Position numbers and translations under genes: made by a program. Shown here in pieces: positions 1 to 11,822 of a stretch of DNA of 64,000 bases. Below the pieces are notes generated by a model. It did not search any database and had not been told where the DNA came from. It was given only the letters and a program-made list of their open reading frames with translations. Position 1 is the first letter of the stretch, and the number at the start of each line of letters is the position of its first letter. Source of the stretch: Coenobita brevimanus (taxonomy: Eukaryota; Arthropoda; Malacostraca; Decapoda; Coenobitidae); contig CM064670.1 in the NCBI GenBank assembly GCA_032717465.1, positions 16,926,109 through 16,990,108 on the forward strand. The letters run 5' to 3'.

Positions 1-1950
1 AGAAATGGATATCAGAGGAAACGTGGGATATGATAAAAAAGAGAGGTGAGGCTAAATTGAGGAGTGAGATGCAATGCGTTGATGAACAAGAGATTGAATT
101 AGCAAGAGCTGCGTACTGGAGTTTGAATTCAGAAGTAAGAAGGTTAGCTAGGAGAGATAAAAGAAGATGTGTAGATGAAAAGGTTGCAGAGACTGAAATC
201 TTAATAAACAAAAATGATGGACAGAGTCAAAGAATAGCATATGAATCGATTAGAGAACTGAGTGGTAATGCAGGTAAACGCAAGGAAATACCAGTTAGAG
301 ACAGGGAAGGAAATTTATTGACCAAAGATGGAGATATTAAAAATAGATGGAAAGAGCATTTTGAGACAGTTCTTAATAGACCAATACCACCAGAAGAGGA
401 TATACCGTCTGCTCAGGAAGATTTAAATATAGAAACAGGAGAGTTGAGGCTTGCAGAAGTGGAGAAAGCAGTAAAACAGTTAAAGAATAATAAGGCACCA
501 GGGGAGGATGGTTTATTTCCGGAAATGTTTAAAGTGGAGGGGATAGATTAATAATGATCTTGACCAAGCTATTCAATAAGATATGGGTGACGGGGTTACT
601 ACCATCAGTTTGGAAGAATGGTGTAATTGTTAAAGTTCCGAAGAAGGAGACCTGAGTGAATGTGGTAATTGGAGGGGAATCTCTTTGTCACCGATAGCTT
701 TGAAAGTTTTCAGTAGAGTGTTGTTAAATAGGTTGGAGCCAGTGGTTGAGGGTATTCTGAGGGATGAACAGGCTGGTTTTAGAAAGGGACGTGGTTGCAA
801 TGATCAGATCTTTATAGTTAGGCATTTGATGCAGCAAGTTAATGAAATGAGAGTGCCGTTAAGTCTTTGTTTTGTTGATTTTGAAAAGGCTTCTGATAGT
901 GTTTCGAGAGAGACTATGGGGAAGATCATGAGACATTATGGAATACCAGAGGAGTTTGTGAGGGTCATTATGAACATGCATGAGGACACATTTTGTAAAG
1001 TGATGGTTGATGGTTGTCTGAGTGATTCGTTTGAAGTCATGTCCGGAGTAATTCAAGGTGGTGTTCTATCGCCTTTACTATTTATATTGGTCATTGATTA
1101 CATTATGAAACGCGTTGGAACAGAAACCGGTGCAGGTATACTTTGGGGAGAGAACAGGAAACTTTTGGATTTAGATTATGCAGATGATATAGTTTTGATT
1201 TGTGATGGGCCAGAAGAGATGCAGAGAGTGTTGGACTGTTTGGTGAGTGAAGGTCACAAGGTGGGTTTGGTTATTAATTGTGGAAAAACTGAATTAATCA
1301 ATATGAATATGGAAAATGCGCAGGAATGTGTAATTGGAGGTATGGTTGTAAAGCAAGTTGATAGGTTTAAATATTTAGGTACTTATTTAGCCAAGGATGG
1401 TTCTTTGAACTTTGAATTCGAGGAAAGGTTAAAGAAGGCTAATCAGGCAATGGGAATGTTTAAAAATATTTGGAATAATAACAATTTCTCTGTGCATACA
1501 AAAATCAAACTTTATAAGGTAATGGTTAGGAGTATCTTAATTTATGGACACGAGTCTTGGTACAGCACAGTGACTATGGAAAATAAATTCTTGGTGTTTG
1601 AAAATAAAGCACTTAGAAGAATATTAGGAGTTAAGTGGTGGGAAAGGATACCAAATAGTAGACTTAGATAAATAACGGGAGTGCAGCCGATCGATGAATA
1701 TGTTAGATTCTCACGATGGAAGTGGCTAGGACATGTGTATAGGAGACAGGGAATAGTACGAGGTACAACAGGGTGGGTGGCACTTGGTAGGAGAGGTAGA
1801 GGAAGGCCAAAAGAGACGTGGGTGAGGACAATGAGACGGGAAGCTGGAGATGAGTGTTGGGGAGATCTTGAGGAGTTAGCACAAGATAGGATGTGGTGGT
1901 GTGAGTTCATCGAGGCCCTATGCATCCCCGAGGGTGCCACAGGAAATGAT

Positions 1951-1953
<3 letters not shown>
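1..1953 (+). pseudogene. LINE-A copy 1: RTE-like LINE reverse transcriptase, broken
   Basis: The 3' part of a non-LTR retrotransposon, entering from the left window edge. Three open pieces (30-551, 685-1671, 1681-1953) encode the linker and fingers, the RT and the C-terminal domain. The RT piece shows FVDFEKA near 867-890 and the YADD catalytic box near 1177-1188. The C-terminal piece has the W-K-W-L-G-H-V motif and a GRGRPKETW stretch typical of RTE-like LINE tails. A frameshift lies between 551 and 685, and an in-frame stop at about 1669-1671 separates the last piece. It ends with the same GGTGCCACAGGAAATGATTGA terminus as the copy at 16590-19174, then runs into a TA tract. The closest relative in the window is that second copy. 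Dead as a gene. RTE-like clade is my best call, not proven. Confidence 0.85.

Positions 1954-2015
<62 letters not shown>
1954..2015. repeat. (TA)n microsatellite at LINE-A 3' end
   Basis: Uninterrupted TA dinucleotides begin directly after the LINE-A terminus. It may have grown from the element's own short tail repeat or from the insertion site. On its other side lies the truncated Penelope fragment. Confidence 0.95.
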
Positions 2016-2019
<4 letters not shown>

Positions 2020-2039
2020 CACACACATATAAATAGATA

Positions 2040-2889
2040 TATAGCTAGATGACACTTGGTTTGACCAATATAGGCTGCATTACAGCAACCACACTGAAAC
2101 AGATACACCACCGAGGACTGCAGGAATCTGGGACACGGTCTTGAAACATAAAGCACTGAGACAGGTTTGGGGGAGATTTAAACACCACCCTCAACGATAT
2201 CTGCAGATAAAAGTCGTGAATTAGTCTGCTTATCTTGTGACGTATAAGATATGATTTAGGATCTATATAGGGCACTAATAAATGAACTTTAGCTTTCTCA
2301 ACCGTGTGAATTACTTTCAATGTAGGAGTTCTTAATTTAGTTAGCTGTATTCCGATATACTTGTCTACAAATTTAGTTGGGAATCCATTTTGGTACATGG
2401 TTTTCCTCAGAAACTGTAGCTCATTATGTAGAGAAAAATATGAGGAGCATAAATTATAGGCCTTAGTCACTAGAGTTATAATTAAATTACGTTTATATTG
2501 GAGGGGAACGTTTGAGTTAAATTTAGTAGTTAATCCTGTATATGTTGGTTTCCTGTATATTGACGTAAAAGCTCCTTGGGTCCTCTCTATGCAAATATCT
2601 AAAAAAGGGAAGTTTAATATTTTGCTCGGTTTCACAGGTAAACTGTGTTTTCATGTTTAGAATTTAAAGTATCCTAAAACAAGGGCACATGAGAAGGGGA
2701 CCTAAAAATGGCAAATATGTCATCTACGTAGTGTTTGAAACAAAGTGGCTTAAAGTGGGTAGGCCATTTCTTCTGTAACATAACCAACCATTCATTTGTG
2801 TTACTGTTACCATATGTCAAACATATCATACAAGCACAATCCAGGTATGTTATTAAAACAAAGGATGGTGCGATGTCATTATATTTCAC
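2040..2889 (-). pseudogene. Penelope-like element fragment (RT C-terminus and start of GIY-YIG endonuclease)
   Basis: Minus-strand pieces in several frames read as a Penelope-type RT. The piece at 2674-2889 contains the catalytic YVDD box. The piece at 2045-2635 contains the conserved FLDI, IYRKPTYTG and Y-L-Q/Y-K-R-N-L motifs that follow the RT core in Penelope elements. The piece overlapping 2045-2156 holds the opening of a GIY-YIG nuclease (V-Y-L-F-Q-C-G-C, A-Y-I-G-Q-T) and then stops at the TA tract, so most of the endonuclease is missing. At least two frameshifts break the frame. Penelope elements are a retroelement class distinct from LINEs and LTR elements. Family assignment is fairly secure; the outer ends are approximate. 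Confidence 0.8.
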
Positions 2890-2917
2890 ACATATTTACA
2901 TATTTAAATTTAATGTC

Positions 2918-3990
2918 TTAATACTTTGTCCATCCTCCATTTGCTTCTATTACAAGCTCCAAATGTCCTGGCACGGAGTCTACTAGCTTACTGCAGACAT
3001 TTAGGGTTCGTCTCATGCCCTCCCATACCTCTCTTGCCTTGCTGTTCACTGCCTCTCTAGTTTTTTCCTCTACCCCCCACTCCTGCTTCATCAACGCCCA
3101 CAGATTCTCTGTGGGGTTGCAGTCGCAACCTTTAGTGGGCCACTCTAATAATCTGATCTGTGGGTGTGCTTCAAACCAAGTCATGACTGCCCTGCTGGTG
3201 TGTACTGGTGATCGATCTTGCATAAAATAGATGGGTTCAGGCTCTGGGATGGCATAAGCCCTTACTGAAGGCAGAAGGGAGGTTTCAAGGATGTTAATAT
3301 ATTCCTGAGGACTTAAATGTCCCTCAGTAACTGACTCTTCCCCCCCCCCCACCACATCCAGCCATGAAAGGAGACACTAACTCTGCCACTTCTTGGTCTT
3401 TCATTAATGTGTTTCGCTTCAAATCTAGCGTTTTTTCTTCACCAGCCTACTGTAGCCACTGAGGAGAAGGTAGTCTCATCTGTTAAGATGACAGACTTCC
3501 AGAAATCCAGGCCGACGTTCACATAAGTTTGACTAAACCTAAGGAGGCTTTGCTGTTGTGCCTGTTAAAGTTTCCTTAACTGCAGGGATGAAACTGTTCA
3601 ATCCAGCTTCCCTTAGTCGTCGCCTTGTGGTTACAGGGGAACAACGTAGGCAAACATCTCTAGTTAACTTTATGACATTGTCCAGTGGGCGTCTGCCTGC
3701 TGCCTGTTGTAGTCTCTCGTTCTCTTCTGCCGTCGTGACACGTGGACCTCCAGGTCTCGGCCTTGTTAAGACGTGACCTTCTGCCTCGAATCGGTTCATC
3801 AACAGCTGCACTGTCGCTGTGGAGATACCCATAAGCCTGCTGATTTCCCGTATCCTCTTCCCCGCCTTGTGGTAACCAACTACTAGGGTTCTCCTCGTGA
3901 TGACCCCAGGACGATTAGCGCGTGTCCTTGGACCTCGCACCCCTCCTTGTGGACGGCATCCATACCTACAACAACAAACAAATGTGTAGC
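2918..3990 (-). pseudogene. Tc1-like transposase, broken
   Basis: A minus-strand Tc1/mariner superfamily transposase in pieces. The N-terminal piece (3539-about 3990) has the paired-like helix-turn-helix region (REISRLMGIS, TVQLLMNRF) followed by a GRPR-like basic stretch. A middle segment near 3430-3480 reads ILTDET, the usual context of the first catalytic Asp. The C-terminal piece (2918-3355) gives the second Asp in F-M-Q-D-R and the final Glu in NPTENLW, ending in the G-G-W-T-K-Y typical of the family. I count 35 residues between the last two catalytic positions, one more than classic DD34E. Frameshifts and a stop between the pieces make it inactive. I did not find convincing terminal inverted repeats. 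Confidence 0.85.
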
Positions 3991-4954
3991 AATAACTGTT
4001 ACCAGTACACATTTATTATTCAGCAACATTAAAACAATACAAAATGCTACGACACAGAGAGTTATGTGTATCTTAACCGTTGCAACAAGAAAAATAAGCT
4101 TGCCAACACTGAATACAGTGATTAAGGTAACAGACGGGTCCGCATAAGTGAACAGGTAATAATAGCGGGCAACACGGGTTACACAGTGACATGTTAAGAT
4201 TGTCTTATCAGTTTGACAGACTGAACAGAAATGTGATATGCCCACAAAGCGGGGATCTAAAGTAATCTTCAAACCTATTTTCTTAGGGAAACATACACAT
4301 GATTGAACTTGGTGGTAACATAACGCTCAGTTTATGTAAACAAATTTTGTATAATTAAATGTATTAAGTTCTCCAGTTTACCCAACGCTAAAAATTCTGT
4401 ATTTATTTATAAAATATTATTTTTTCTCATACACAAACAAGAAAGAGCGAGACGATGTATCAACAATGAAGTCCAGCCTCCGGCTGACTACTGAGTCAGT
4501 GATACTACAGTAGTTAATGCAGCCTTAGGCACCTGACAAATCAGCTACATCGAACCTTACTGACGTCATAATAAATGATCATTCTAAAACAAAAATATAC
4601 TCACGTATATTTATAATTATTCGACGTCATAAATTAATCAGTATAATTTCCGAGTGATTTGTAATGTGCAAGCATATTTCGTGATGAACTATCTCGTTCC
4701 CAGTCGCCAGCGTTCACAAACTGCTTTTGGCTTAAAATAATCCAGCACCAGAATCCATTAAACATGTTGGGAAAACCAGAAAACTATGACTGCGTTATAA
4801 TGAAATCTAACATATTCGTAACTGTCACCACACTTTTAACTGTTTACAGCAATTGCAATGTTTGGAAACAATAGTACTGCTTTTGGTATATACCAAAAAG
4901 ACATCTCATTCAAAAGTAGCTGCTGTATTACCGTTGAGAACAATATTAAGTAGC
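3991..4954. other. Unassigned AT-rich sequence
   Basis: No convincing coding frame, RNA gene or terminal repeat seen. The 5' end and inverted repeat of the neighbouring Tc1 element may lie in the first few hundred bases. Confidence 0.5.
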
Positions 4955-4965
4955 AAAATAAGGCT

Positions 4966-5374
4966 ACAAATCAAGAGTGAGAGCAGTGGAAATGAGTTAT
5001 TTAAGAGGAGCCTGTGGAGTCACATGGAGAGACAGGCTGACGAATGAGGATATAAAGGAGCGTTGTGGTGTGGATGTGGATGTGATAGGTAGCGTTATGA
5101 GGAACACACTGAGGTGGTTTGGCCATGTGGAGAGGATGGAGGGTGAAATACTGACGAAGAGAGTGTATGTGAGTGAGGTGGAGGGGGGAAGAGGGAGGGG
5201 GAGGCCGAGGACGAGATGGAGGGATGGGGTGGAGAGGTATATGAGAGAGGGGGGTGTGAGTTGGGAGCAGGGCAATGAAATGGCGGAGGACAGGGCGACT
5301 TGGAGGCGATTTGTTTGTGGCCACCCCAAACGGGATTGAGGCGTCTGGCAATAGATAGATAGATAGATAGATAG
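4966..5374 (+). mobile_element. LINE-B copy 1: short 5'-truncated copy with 11-bp target duplication
   Basis: Only the last ~115 codons of the LINE-B polyprotein remain (open 4977-5339): the R-W-F-G-H-V-E-R-M motif and the arginine/glycine-rich G-R-G-R-P-R-T-R-W segment, ending in HPKRD. The terminus GAGGCGTCTGGCAATAGA leads into a GATA tail. The 11-bp sequence AAAATAAGGCT is repeated at 4955-4965 and 5375-5385, directly flanking the element. This is a target-site duplication and shows insertion by target-primed reverse transcription with severe 5' truncation. Two other copies lie at 43734-46620 and 59301-60192. Confidence 0.9.
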
Positions 5375-5589
5375 AAAATAAGGCTCAAGTAGCCATATAC
5401 CAAAGGTAATCCATGATTACTCTTACTCTCATTATAAGGTATTGGCTTTTGTCTCAACATGTAAACAAGTTGCGTGTCATAATTTTACATCTTCTACCTC
5501 CATGTGAATATTGGTTCAGTGTCATCACTGTAGTTTCCTATGTCACATTAGTGGTTTCCAATATTGTTCTGCATATTAAGTGATCTGCT

Positions 5590-6601
5590 TTAAACTGAAG
5601 TACTAAACCCAGATGTGGCTGCCTGGCGTGCTACCTTTTTAGCCTTCCAACACTTTTTAGCTAGATGACCAGCCTTATTGCACACAGTACAGAGCTTATC
5701 AGCAGGGTTTGGTTTCTCTGTGTTCACAGCTGAGACAGTCCTTCCGCCCTCTCCATCACCTACCTTCACTTTTAACTTGAAGTTCAAGTACTGAAGGGCT
5801 ATTTCAGAAGATCTTTTCGCCTGCCTATGTCCTCTATCTCGTCTAGCAGGGGCCAAACAAAGAAAGTACTGGAGGTACTCTAAGAGACAAGCTGTTTTCA
5901 TAAGACAGTCTCCCAACTATGTCTCCCCAGCCTGAAGTTACCAAAGCTTTGCTAGCTTCCGCATAACACCTGCCTGTTTTCACATGGGCTTGGCCTTCAG
6001 TACAGTCTGAATACTGCTGTGCCCTATTTATCATTCTAAACACCCAAGCGTCTGACACATAGCAGTCACTTTCGAATGTATTTATGAGGGTTTCCTTAAA
6101 CCTCTCATATTCCTGAGCAGTGGGTCTGGTTTGGAAAATAGAGGCCTCAAGCATTTCAGCCGCCTGGGAATTTGGCATAATATGAGCCTTAACATGCTAA
6201 ATTCTCTCCCCATGACTAGCAAGCTTCACTCTATGTATCCGAGCCTCACAGTCTCCTAGGAACCTATGTATGTCATAGTCATCTTCCCCAGTAAACTGTA
6301 TAGTCGGTTGTGCTGCAGGGAACACCTTTATACAGTCCGAGTTCAACGGTGCGTGGGTAATGAAAGGTCCCTGAGATTGCCTAACAGGTGCTACAGGTGG
6401 TAATGTTTGAGGTGTAGCAGTAGCAAGGTTAGTAGTTGCCATATTAGGTACATGCCAGATAGGAATATTAACATGGGTTTGCATGTCAACAGTTAGTAGT
6501 CAGGCCCCAAGGATTAGCATAAGGAGCATTAAGAAATAAATGATACTGCCCCTGCTGTCCAAAAGCCTGTAGGGTGCTAAACATGCCTGGGGTGAAAGTG
6601 T

Positions 6602-6654
<53 letters not shown>

Positions 6655-7230
6655 GACTCTGGGCATAGGCTTCACAGCCTGCTCTCAAGGCCCAGTAGTC
6701 CTCCTACATACCATACACCTCTCTACATGTACGTAAGTGGTTGGATTAATTTCAGAGCTTAGTGGATTTTGTAGATTTGTTAGTGTCCATGGGTGTTGCT
6801 GCAGCCTGTTCTCCAATGTTCACAGTCTCCCCTGCACTAGGAGTGCCTTCATCAATAAGACCAGTGGCCATTTCGGAACTAGTTTGACACTCAGGGACTG
6901 TTTGATATGTAGTGTACGTCCAGAACGCAGATGCAAAGCGTTCAAGTCTTCTTCTCTATCTAATTGCCCAGAAGTGTCCTGGCTACCTTCTCTATCCCCA
7001 AGATTTCCTGCACTCGTATCATCCAACACTTGTACAATCTTATCCAACTTCTCTGCTCTCCGCTCATGTTAGTCTAATTCTGGTAAGTCGGATTCACCAG
7101 ACTCTAATTCCCACTGTTCCTGTTCTAAAGAGACAGCTCCTTCCTCAGCTGTTTGTTGTTTCGTATCTTTTTTAATCTTTCGTCCCAACTTTCTCAGCCT
7201 ATCCGTCTAATCTTTGCCAGCACCTATGCC
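5590..7230 (-). pseudogene. gag remnant of a minus-strand LTR retrotransposon
   Basis: Minus-strand fragments line up as one decayed gag. From upstream to downstream they are a basic/acidic N-terminal stretch (about 7230-6820), a proline/alanine-rich linker (6484-6197), capsid-like helical sequence (6178-5843, with Y-E-R-F-K-E-T-L and SDAWVFRMINRAQ) and a CX2CX4HX4C zinc knuckle (CTVCNKAGHLAKKC, near 5660-5700) that would bind RNA. Stops and frameshifts separate all the pieces, and no pol is present downstream (toward 5590). It differs from the Gypsy-1 and Gmr1-like gags in this window. A primer-binding-site-like sequence near 8198-8216 fits it. The LTR family is not resolved. Confidence 0.7.
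6606..6652. repeat. (GT)n microsatellite inside the gag remnant
   Basis: A run of about 23 GT units interrupts the minus-strand gag fragments and produces spurious Val/Cys and Thr/His open frames. Confidence 0.95.
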
Positions 7231-8197
7231 TTTCCCAGTCACAGGGAGTTTTTTATTTATTTATTTATTTTTATTTAGGTTCTGTATTTACCATTCAGTA
7301 CAAGCCCCAACACTCTGGGGAACACTGTCCCTGAAGGCCAAGCAGGGAGGGGTGCATGAAGAAAGCAAAATCGGTATCATAATGCATAGAAGGTACGGAA
7401 GTAATTATCATTACAAGCACAATAATGAACAAAGACATACAGTGATACAGACATGGCACAAAATTGTCACAGTAATTATCATTACATGTTTTTAATATGA
7501 GTGAGGTGGTACATAGATTCCACTTATGTACAGTACATACATATGGAGACTGAGAGGCACATATGCACACATACACAGACTCTCACAAATAGATTAGTTA
7601 TGGGCTTAACAATAGAGGATACACAGAAAACAATAATTTTAAGGGGGAACTGGGATACGTTTATCTTTACACATTTATTATACTACCGTGTGCTGATCGC
7701 GGAGTGTATGGCTTGTGGAACGATATGCACCTACACTAACCTAGGTGTATTCAGATGATGATGAAAATCCAGGTAGGTCCGCACTGCAATTCCGCACACA
7801 CTCGGTCTCCCTCTAGCCGTGCTGAGAAGTACTCTCCAGGTTAGCCTCGAGTCAACTGCCTCCCTGTCGCGTCTCACCCCTCACCAGGGTTGCCATATGC
7901 CTTCAGGATGATGCCACCCCTCTCAGCGCCGGTCTCGAGCTCTCCCTTATAACAGAGAGATATCTCGCCAGATCTAGCTAGAGACAGAGATGCTAGGTTT
8001 GAGAGAATGAGTTCACTACTCCGATTTTCATGCTCTCACTGTTCTATCCTTTATCTCACTCTGCAATTAGTCCCTTTGCAAAAGTGGGATTTTCTTGGAT
8101 ATTCTGTTATTCACCTGACATTAAGATGCAACACAACCGGTTCCAAGGGCTGCTCACTTCATTAAGTTAGAGTCCCTTTTCCGGCACTTTTCGCATC
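7231..8197 (-). other. Probable untranslated leader of the minus-strand LTR element
   Basis: Lies between the gag start and the PBS-like site. Contains a TTTA-rich tract (about 7251-7275) but no supportable coding frame. Assignment as leader is by position only. Confidence 0.35.
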
Positions 8198-8216
8198 TCA
8201 GCACTGGGCCACCAAA
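8198..8216 (-). other. Primer-binding-site-like sequence
   Basis: On the minus strand this reads TTTGGTGGCCCAGTGCTGA. It begins with the same TTTGGTGGC that follows the 5' LTR of the Gypsy-1 copy at 60732-60740. The TGG start fits pairing with the CCA end of a tRNA. It marks where the LTR of the minus-strand gag element should end. Confidence 0.5.
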
Positions 8217-9300
8217 TTAATGTTCCTCCAGGCGTAGACTATGCTGAATTCCACAGCTGGCCACCGAGACTTTGGTGACTGATGAGCCTGTTAATTAGGA
8301 GCAGGTAGTGTGTCAGGTGAAACAGAAAACCAGGAGCAGGTTTTTCTCCCTCTATATTAGTGGTTCTCAACTGGTGGTCCATGGACCACTGGTGGTCCAC
8401 GGTGACTTTTTGGGTGGTCCACAGGACATTCACTATATTTGGTAATAACCTGGAGATTGGTGCATATATTTTTAAATTTATTGAAAATTCAGTACGAAAA
8501 ATTTTATCAAAATAAATAATTGGCCATTCATTTTATTGTATTATTCCTGTTGATTATTCCAGTATGATCGGTACTTACCCAAATCTGTCAACACATGCTG
8601 TCTGATGTCTTCTGCCATTTACATCAACTTCCATGTGTGAGAGCAGATTTTCATGTTTGTTGCACATTAAGTCCAAACAGAGGAATAGGCTTGCACGAAA
8701 AGCGATATTCATTGTGCATTATCAAGTACCACTCCTAACACTGTAAAGCTTGTCAGTGAGAAGAGAATCCAAAAGTCTGGTTGCAAAGAATAATGTTAGT
8801 TGTATACTCCCACATAATTTCAAAATTCTGTTTGTTAGATAAAAATTTCACAGCAAAATGTTAGAGAACTATTCATGTATTTCCTGGAAATTATGCTTGG
8901 AAAAAATATATTTCAGACCAAAATGTCCGCTGTCTACTATTTTATATTATTTCTCGAAATTCTGTTTGTAAGAAATATATTTCTAACCAAATGTTTGTTG
9001 TTATTACTCAAAAATGAAATGGTCCACGATATCTTTTTTAACTGGGCTGGTAGTCCATGGCCTGAAACGAGTTGAGAACCACTGCTCTATATTATGTCAC
9101 AAAGATACATTTGTGACAAGAGAGAATAACGGAATAGAGCATCTACTGCTGACGAGAGCTAGATTGTATCTGATATGCCTCGCTGCTCGGCCCTGGAAAC
9201 CTGGACAGGTCAGCAAATTAGGAGATGCCGTTATCTCTCAGACATACGGAGATATGTACACGAGTAGGTGTGAATTACAACTCTACCATGCACATCATAC
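8217..9300 (-). other. Probable LTR of the minus-strand gag element, split by a hAT MITE
   Basis: Sequence just outside the PBS-like site is the expected location of the 5' LTR. Its far boundary is not visible, so 9300 is arbitrary. The flanks of the hAT insertion (up to 8357 and from 9085) read through as one sequence once a copy of the 8-bp duplication is removed. Confidence 0.3.
8358..9084. mobile_element. Nonautonomous hAT element (MITE) with 8-bp target duplication
   Basis: A 727-bp element. Its ends are TAGTGGTTCTCAAC on the left and the inverse of CAGTGGTTCTCAAC on the right, the well-known hAT-type terminal inverted repeat (left end one base off). It is flanked on both sides by the 8-bp direct repeat CTCTATAT (8350-8357 and 9085-9092), the duplication length expected for hAT. 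The interior has no transposase and is AT-rich, including related ~60-bp segments around 8880-9000. It would need a hAT transposase supplied in trans. Confidence 0.9.
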
Positions 9301-9721
9301 ATCTCAATAAGGCAGTATTAACTGTATATGTAGTATTAACACATATTTCCCCAAGACTGAAATATATACAGAATTTATTCCCTTCCTTCACCCCTCCTTC
9401 ACTCTCCCTGTTTACATCTGAAAAGGCCTCAGCAATGTCTGGTCTTTCTCTTTCTTTCTCCCACCACACGCAACAGTGAGGATGTATTTGGATTTTCATC
9501 TCAGTACTACAATACATATTCATTAAATATGAATAAACACACCTATGTATATAATATGTAAAAGTAGTGTGAGACACAACACATTGTGGAAGTGATGCCA
9601 GAACCAGAACATCAATTATATATATATATATCCTCATATCGCAGCAGCAGAAAGATAAAAGCAGATGATGCATATTCCAGTTTCAACTCAATTAACGCCT
9701 GTGTGCCACAAGGATTGTTAT
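9301..9721. other. Unassigned sequence with a short TA tract
   Basis: Contains (TA)7 near 9617-9631. No coding frame or repeat family recognised. Confidence 0.5.
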
Positions 9722-9781
9722 GAGTCCATATTATATTTACAAATCATAACAGATAGATAGATAAATAGACAGATAGACAGC
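9722..9781 (+). repeat. Start-of-LTR fragment of Gypsy-1, opposite to the adjoining pol
   Basis: Reads GAGTCCATATTATATTTACA and then a GATA-rich stretch, closely matching the first ~60 bases of the Gypsy-1 LTRs at 57590 and 57983 on the plus strand. It abuts a minus-strand Gypsy-1 pol fragment, so the two pieces are in opposite orientation. Confidence 0.6.
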
Positions 9782-9783
9782 TC

Positions 9784-11186
9784 TATGCGAGCCTGGGAAT
9801 GGGAAATGATCTTATCCTTTCCAGGATGTCCTGCATGTGGGCTATCGTGCATCGTTCGTAATACTTGGGGTATCATGTCATTAGGTACTACCAACTGGTT
9901 AGTATTTCTTTGGCGTTTTGGTTGTTTAGAGTTAATCTTGTATAATGTATTATTGACCATTGTGAATTGTTCGAGTGGGACATGCAGTTTGGGTAATTGT
10001 ATGTCATCTCCACTTTCTAACTTGTATATAACTTTAGACCATATTGGGTCAAGTCTTTGTACCTTTGCGATATCCTCGTGGTTTGGGATATTTCCTTTGA
10101 GATCTAACGCCGCGACCTGAATTGTGTTCGGGTTCCTAGATAATGCGTCAGCTACTATGTTCATTTTACATTGTATATAATGAATTTGTACATTGTAGTT
10201 TTCAACTGTACATTTCCATCTTGCTCTCCTCCCAGAAAGAAGTTTTTCTTTAAACATACCCGCCAATGGTTTATGGTCGGTGAATAAGTGGATTTCGTAA
10301 CCATATACCAAATCTCGAAACTTTTGTAATGCAAAAACCACTGTAAGTGCCTCTAAGTCTGTAGTGCAATAATTTTTCTCTGCATCTCTTGTTTGTCTGC
10401 TGGCAAATGCAATTGGTTGATTTTTTCCTCTTTTATCTTCCTGCATCAGTACAGCCCCTAATCCTTTAACTGATGCGTCTGTACAAATAAGAAATGATTT
10501 TGTGTTATCTGGATATGCTAAACAAGGTGCATTTGTTAGTTTAATTTGTAGATTGTTAAATGCCCTTTTTTGTTCTTCTTCCCATTGGAATATAGCATCT
10601 TTTTTGAGTAGTTGGAATAGAGGAAAGGCTATATAAGAGAACTGTGGTACGAATGACCTATAGTAACCAGCCAGACCTAAAAATTGTCTAACTTCGTCAG
10701 TCGTAATGGGTTCAGGAAAATCTCTCACTGCCTGTATTTTGTCATCAGTGGTGTGAATACCATTAGAACTTAATTTGTGGCCCAAGAAATTTATTTCCTT
10801 AAAGCAAAATTTGCATTTAGAAAGTTTAATTTTTAAACCAGCATCACTAAGCTTTTGTACGAGTAAGTCTAATTTCCTGAGATGATCCTTAATATTCTTC
10901 GTTGCGATTATAATATCGTCAAGATAAACAAATATTCCTTGTCCTAAAATTCCGGACAATACGTAATTCATAAGACGCTGGAATGTGCCTGGGGCTGTCC
11001 TCAGTCCCATTGGCATTCTTGTATACTGATAATGGCCTCTGTTTGTTGAAAAGGCAGTGTATTTACGTGACTCCTCCGATACCGGGATTTGATAATAGCC
11101 GTTTAGGAGATCGATGGTTGAGAATATGTTATTCTCAGGACCAATATTCTGCAGAACGTCGCTTAGCAATGGCATGGGAAATCTGG
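9784..11186 (-). pseudogene. Gypsy-1 pol fragment: RT, RNase H, start of integrase
   Basis: A single minus-strand frame holds an open Gypsy pol segment. The RT core has FSTIDL, RMPMGLRTAP and the catalytic YLDD. The RNase H has TDAS, the Glu in TDLEAL and TDHKPL. The integrase zinc-finger domain begins at H-D-S-P-H-A-G-H-P-G-K-D-K and is then cut off at about 9784. The protein is nearly identical to the RT at 63540-64000, so both are one family. Homology starts abruptly at 11186, within the segment before FSTIDL, with unrelated LINE sequence beyond. There is no stop inside, but both ends are missing. Domain order here is the normal Gypsy one. Confidence 0.9.
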
Positions 11187-11189
11187 CTC

Positions 11190-11747
11190 CAACCCTACTG
11201 TACTCCTAATCCATATTAATGATCTCTTAATCTGTCACTCATAATCCCATCCATTCATATGCAGATGACTCAACACTTCACAGTTCATTCACACTTAAAC
11301 ACCCATTCACAAAATTTAATATCTCTAACTCACAGCTCAGTACAGCCGTCTCCATTAATCAAGACTCATCTAGGATCACTGAATGATGACAAAATAACCT
11401 TGTCTCATTTAATGCTTTCAAAACCAAATATATACAGTTTACTAATAGAAACATATTACCAGATTCCTATAGTACCTTCAGTGCTACTAATATTTCCATC
11501 TCCAAAAGTATTGAAGTTCTTGGTGTTTCACTCAACAATGTCCTCAGCAGGACCTCTCATGTCAGATCACTTGCTAAAACCGCCTCAAAGAAACTTGGAC
11601 TATTGTACATCGTTAGCTTCTTCTTTACTGACGAGCAGTTAGCTATAGTGTGTAAGAGTCATGTGTGATCTCAACTGGAATACTGCTCACCTTTGTTGAA
11701 TGGATGTGGAGAGGTTGCCCTAAAACGACTAGACAAAATTCAGAACA
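11190..11747 (+). pseudogene. CR1/Jockey-like LINE RT fragment
   Basis: Interrupted plus-strand pieces include I-N-D-L-L, the catalytic H-S-Y-A-D-D-S-T-L-H (near 11258-11290), I-E-V-L-G-V-S and the thumb/C-terminal S-Q-L-E-Y-C-S-P-L-L-N-G-C-G, R-L-D-K-I-Q-N-K. The layout matches LINE-E (29370-32647), but sequence similarity is moderate, so this is a related rather than identical family. Several frameshifts and stops break it. It ends in a TA tract at 11748. Confidence 0.75.
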
Positions 11748-11748
11748 A

Positions 11749-11819
<71 letters not shown>
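11748..11819. repeat. (TA)n microsatellite
   Basis: About 36 TA units between the LINE fragment and the first AGGTCA-rich repeat. The second repeat begins with TATATAAAAGAG, so the tract may be an expansion of the repeat's own 5' end. Confidence 0.95.

Positions 11820-11822
<3 letters not shown>

Noticed and set aside
5001..5460. Pro/Ser-rich minus-strand frames
   Set aside because: Antisense of the LINE-B C-terminal Arg/Gly-rich region.
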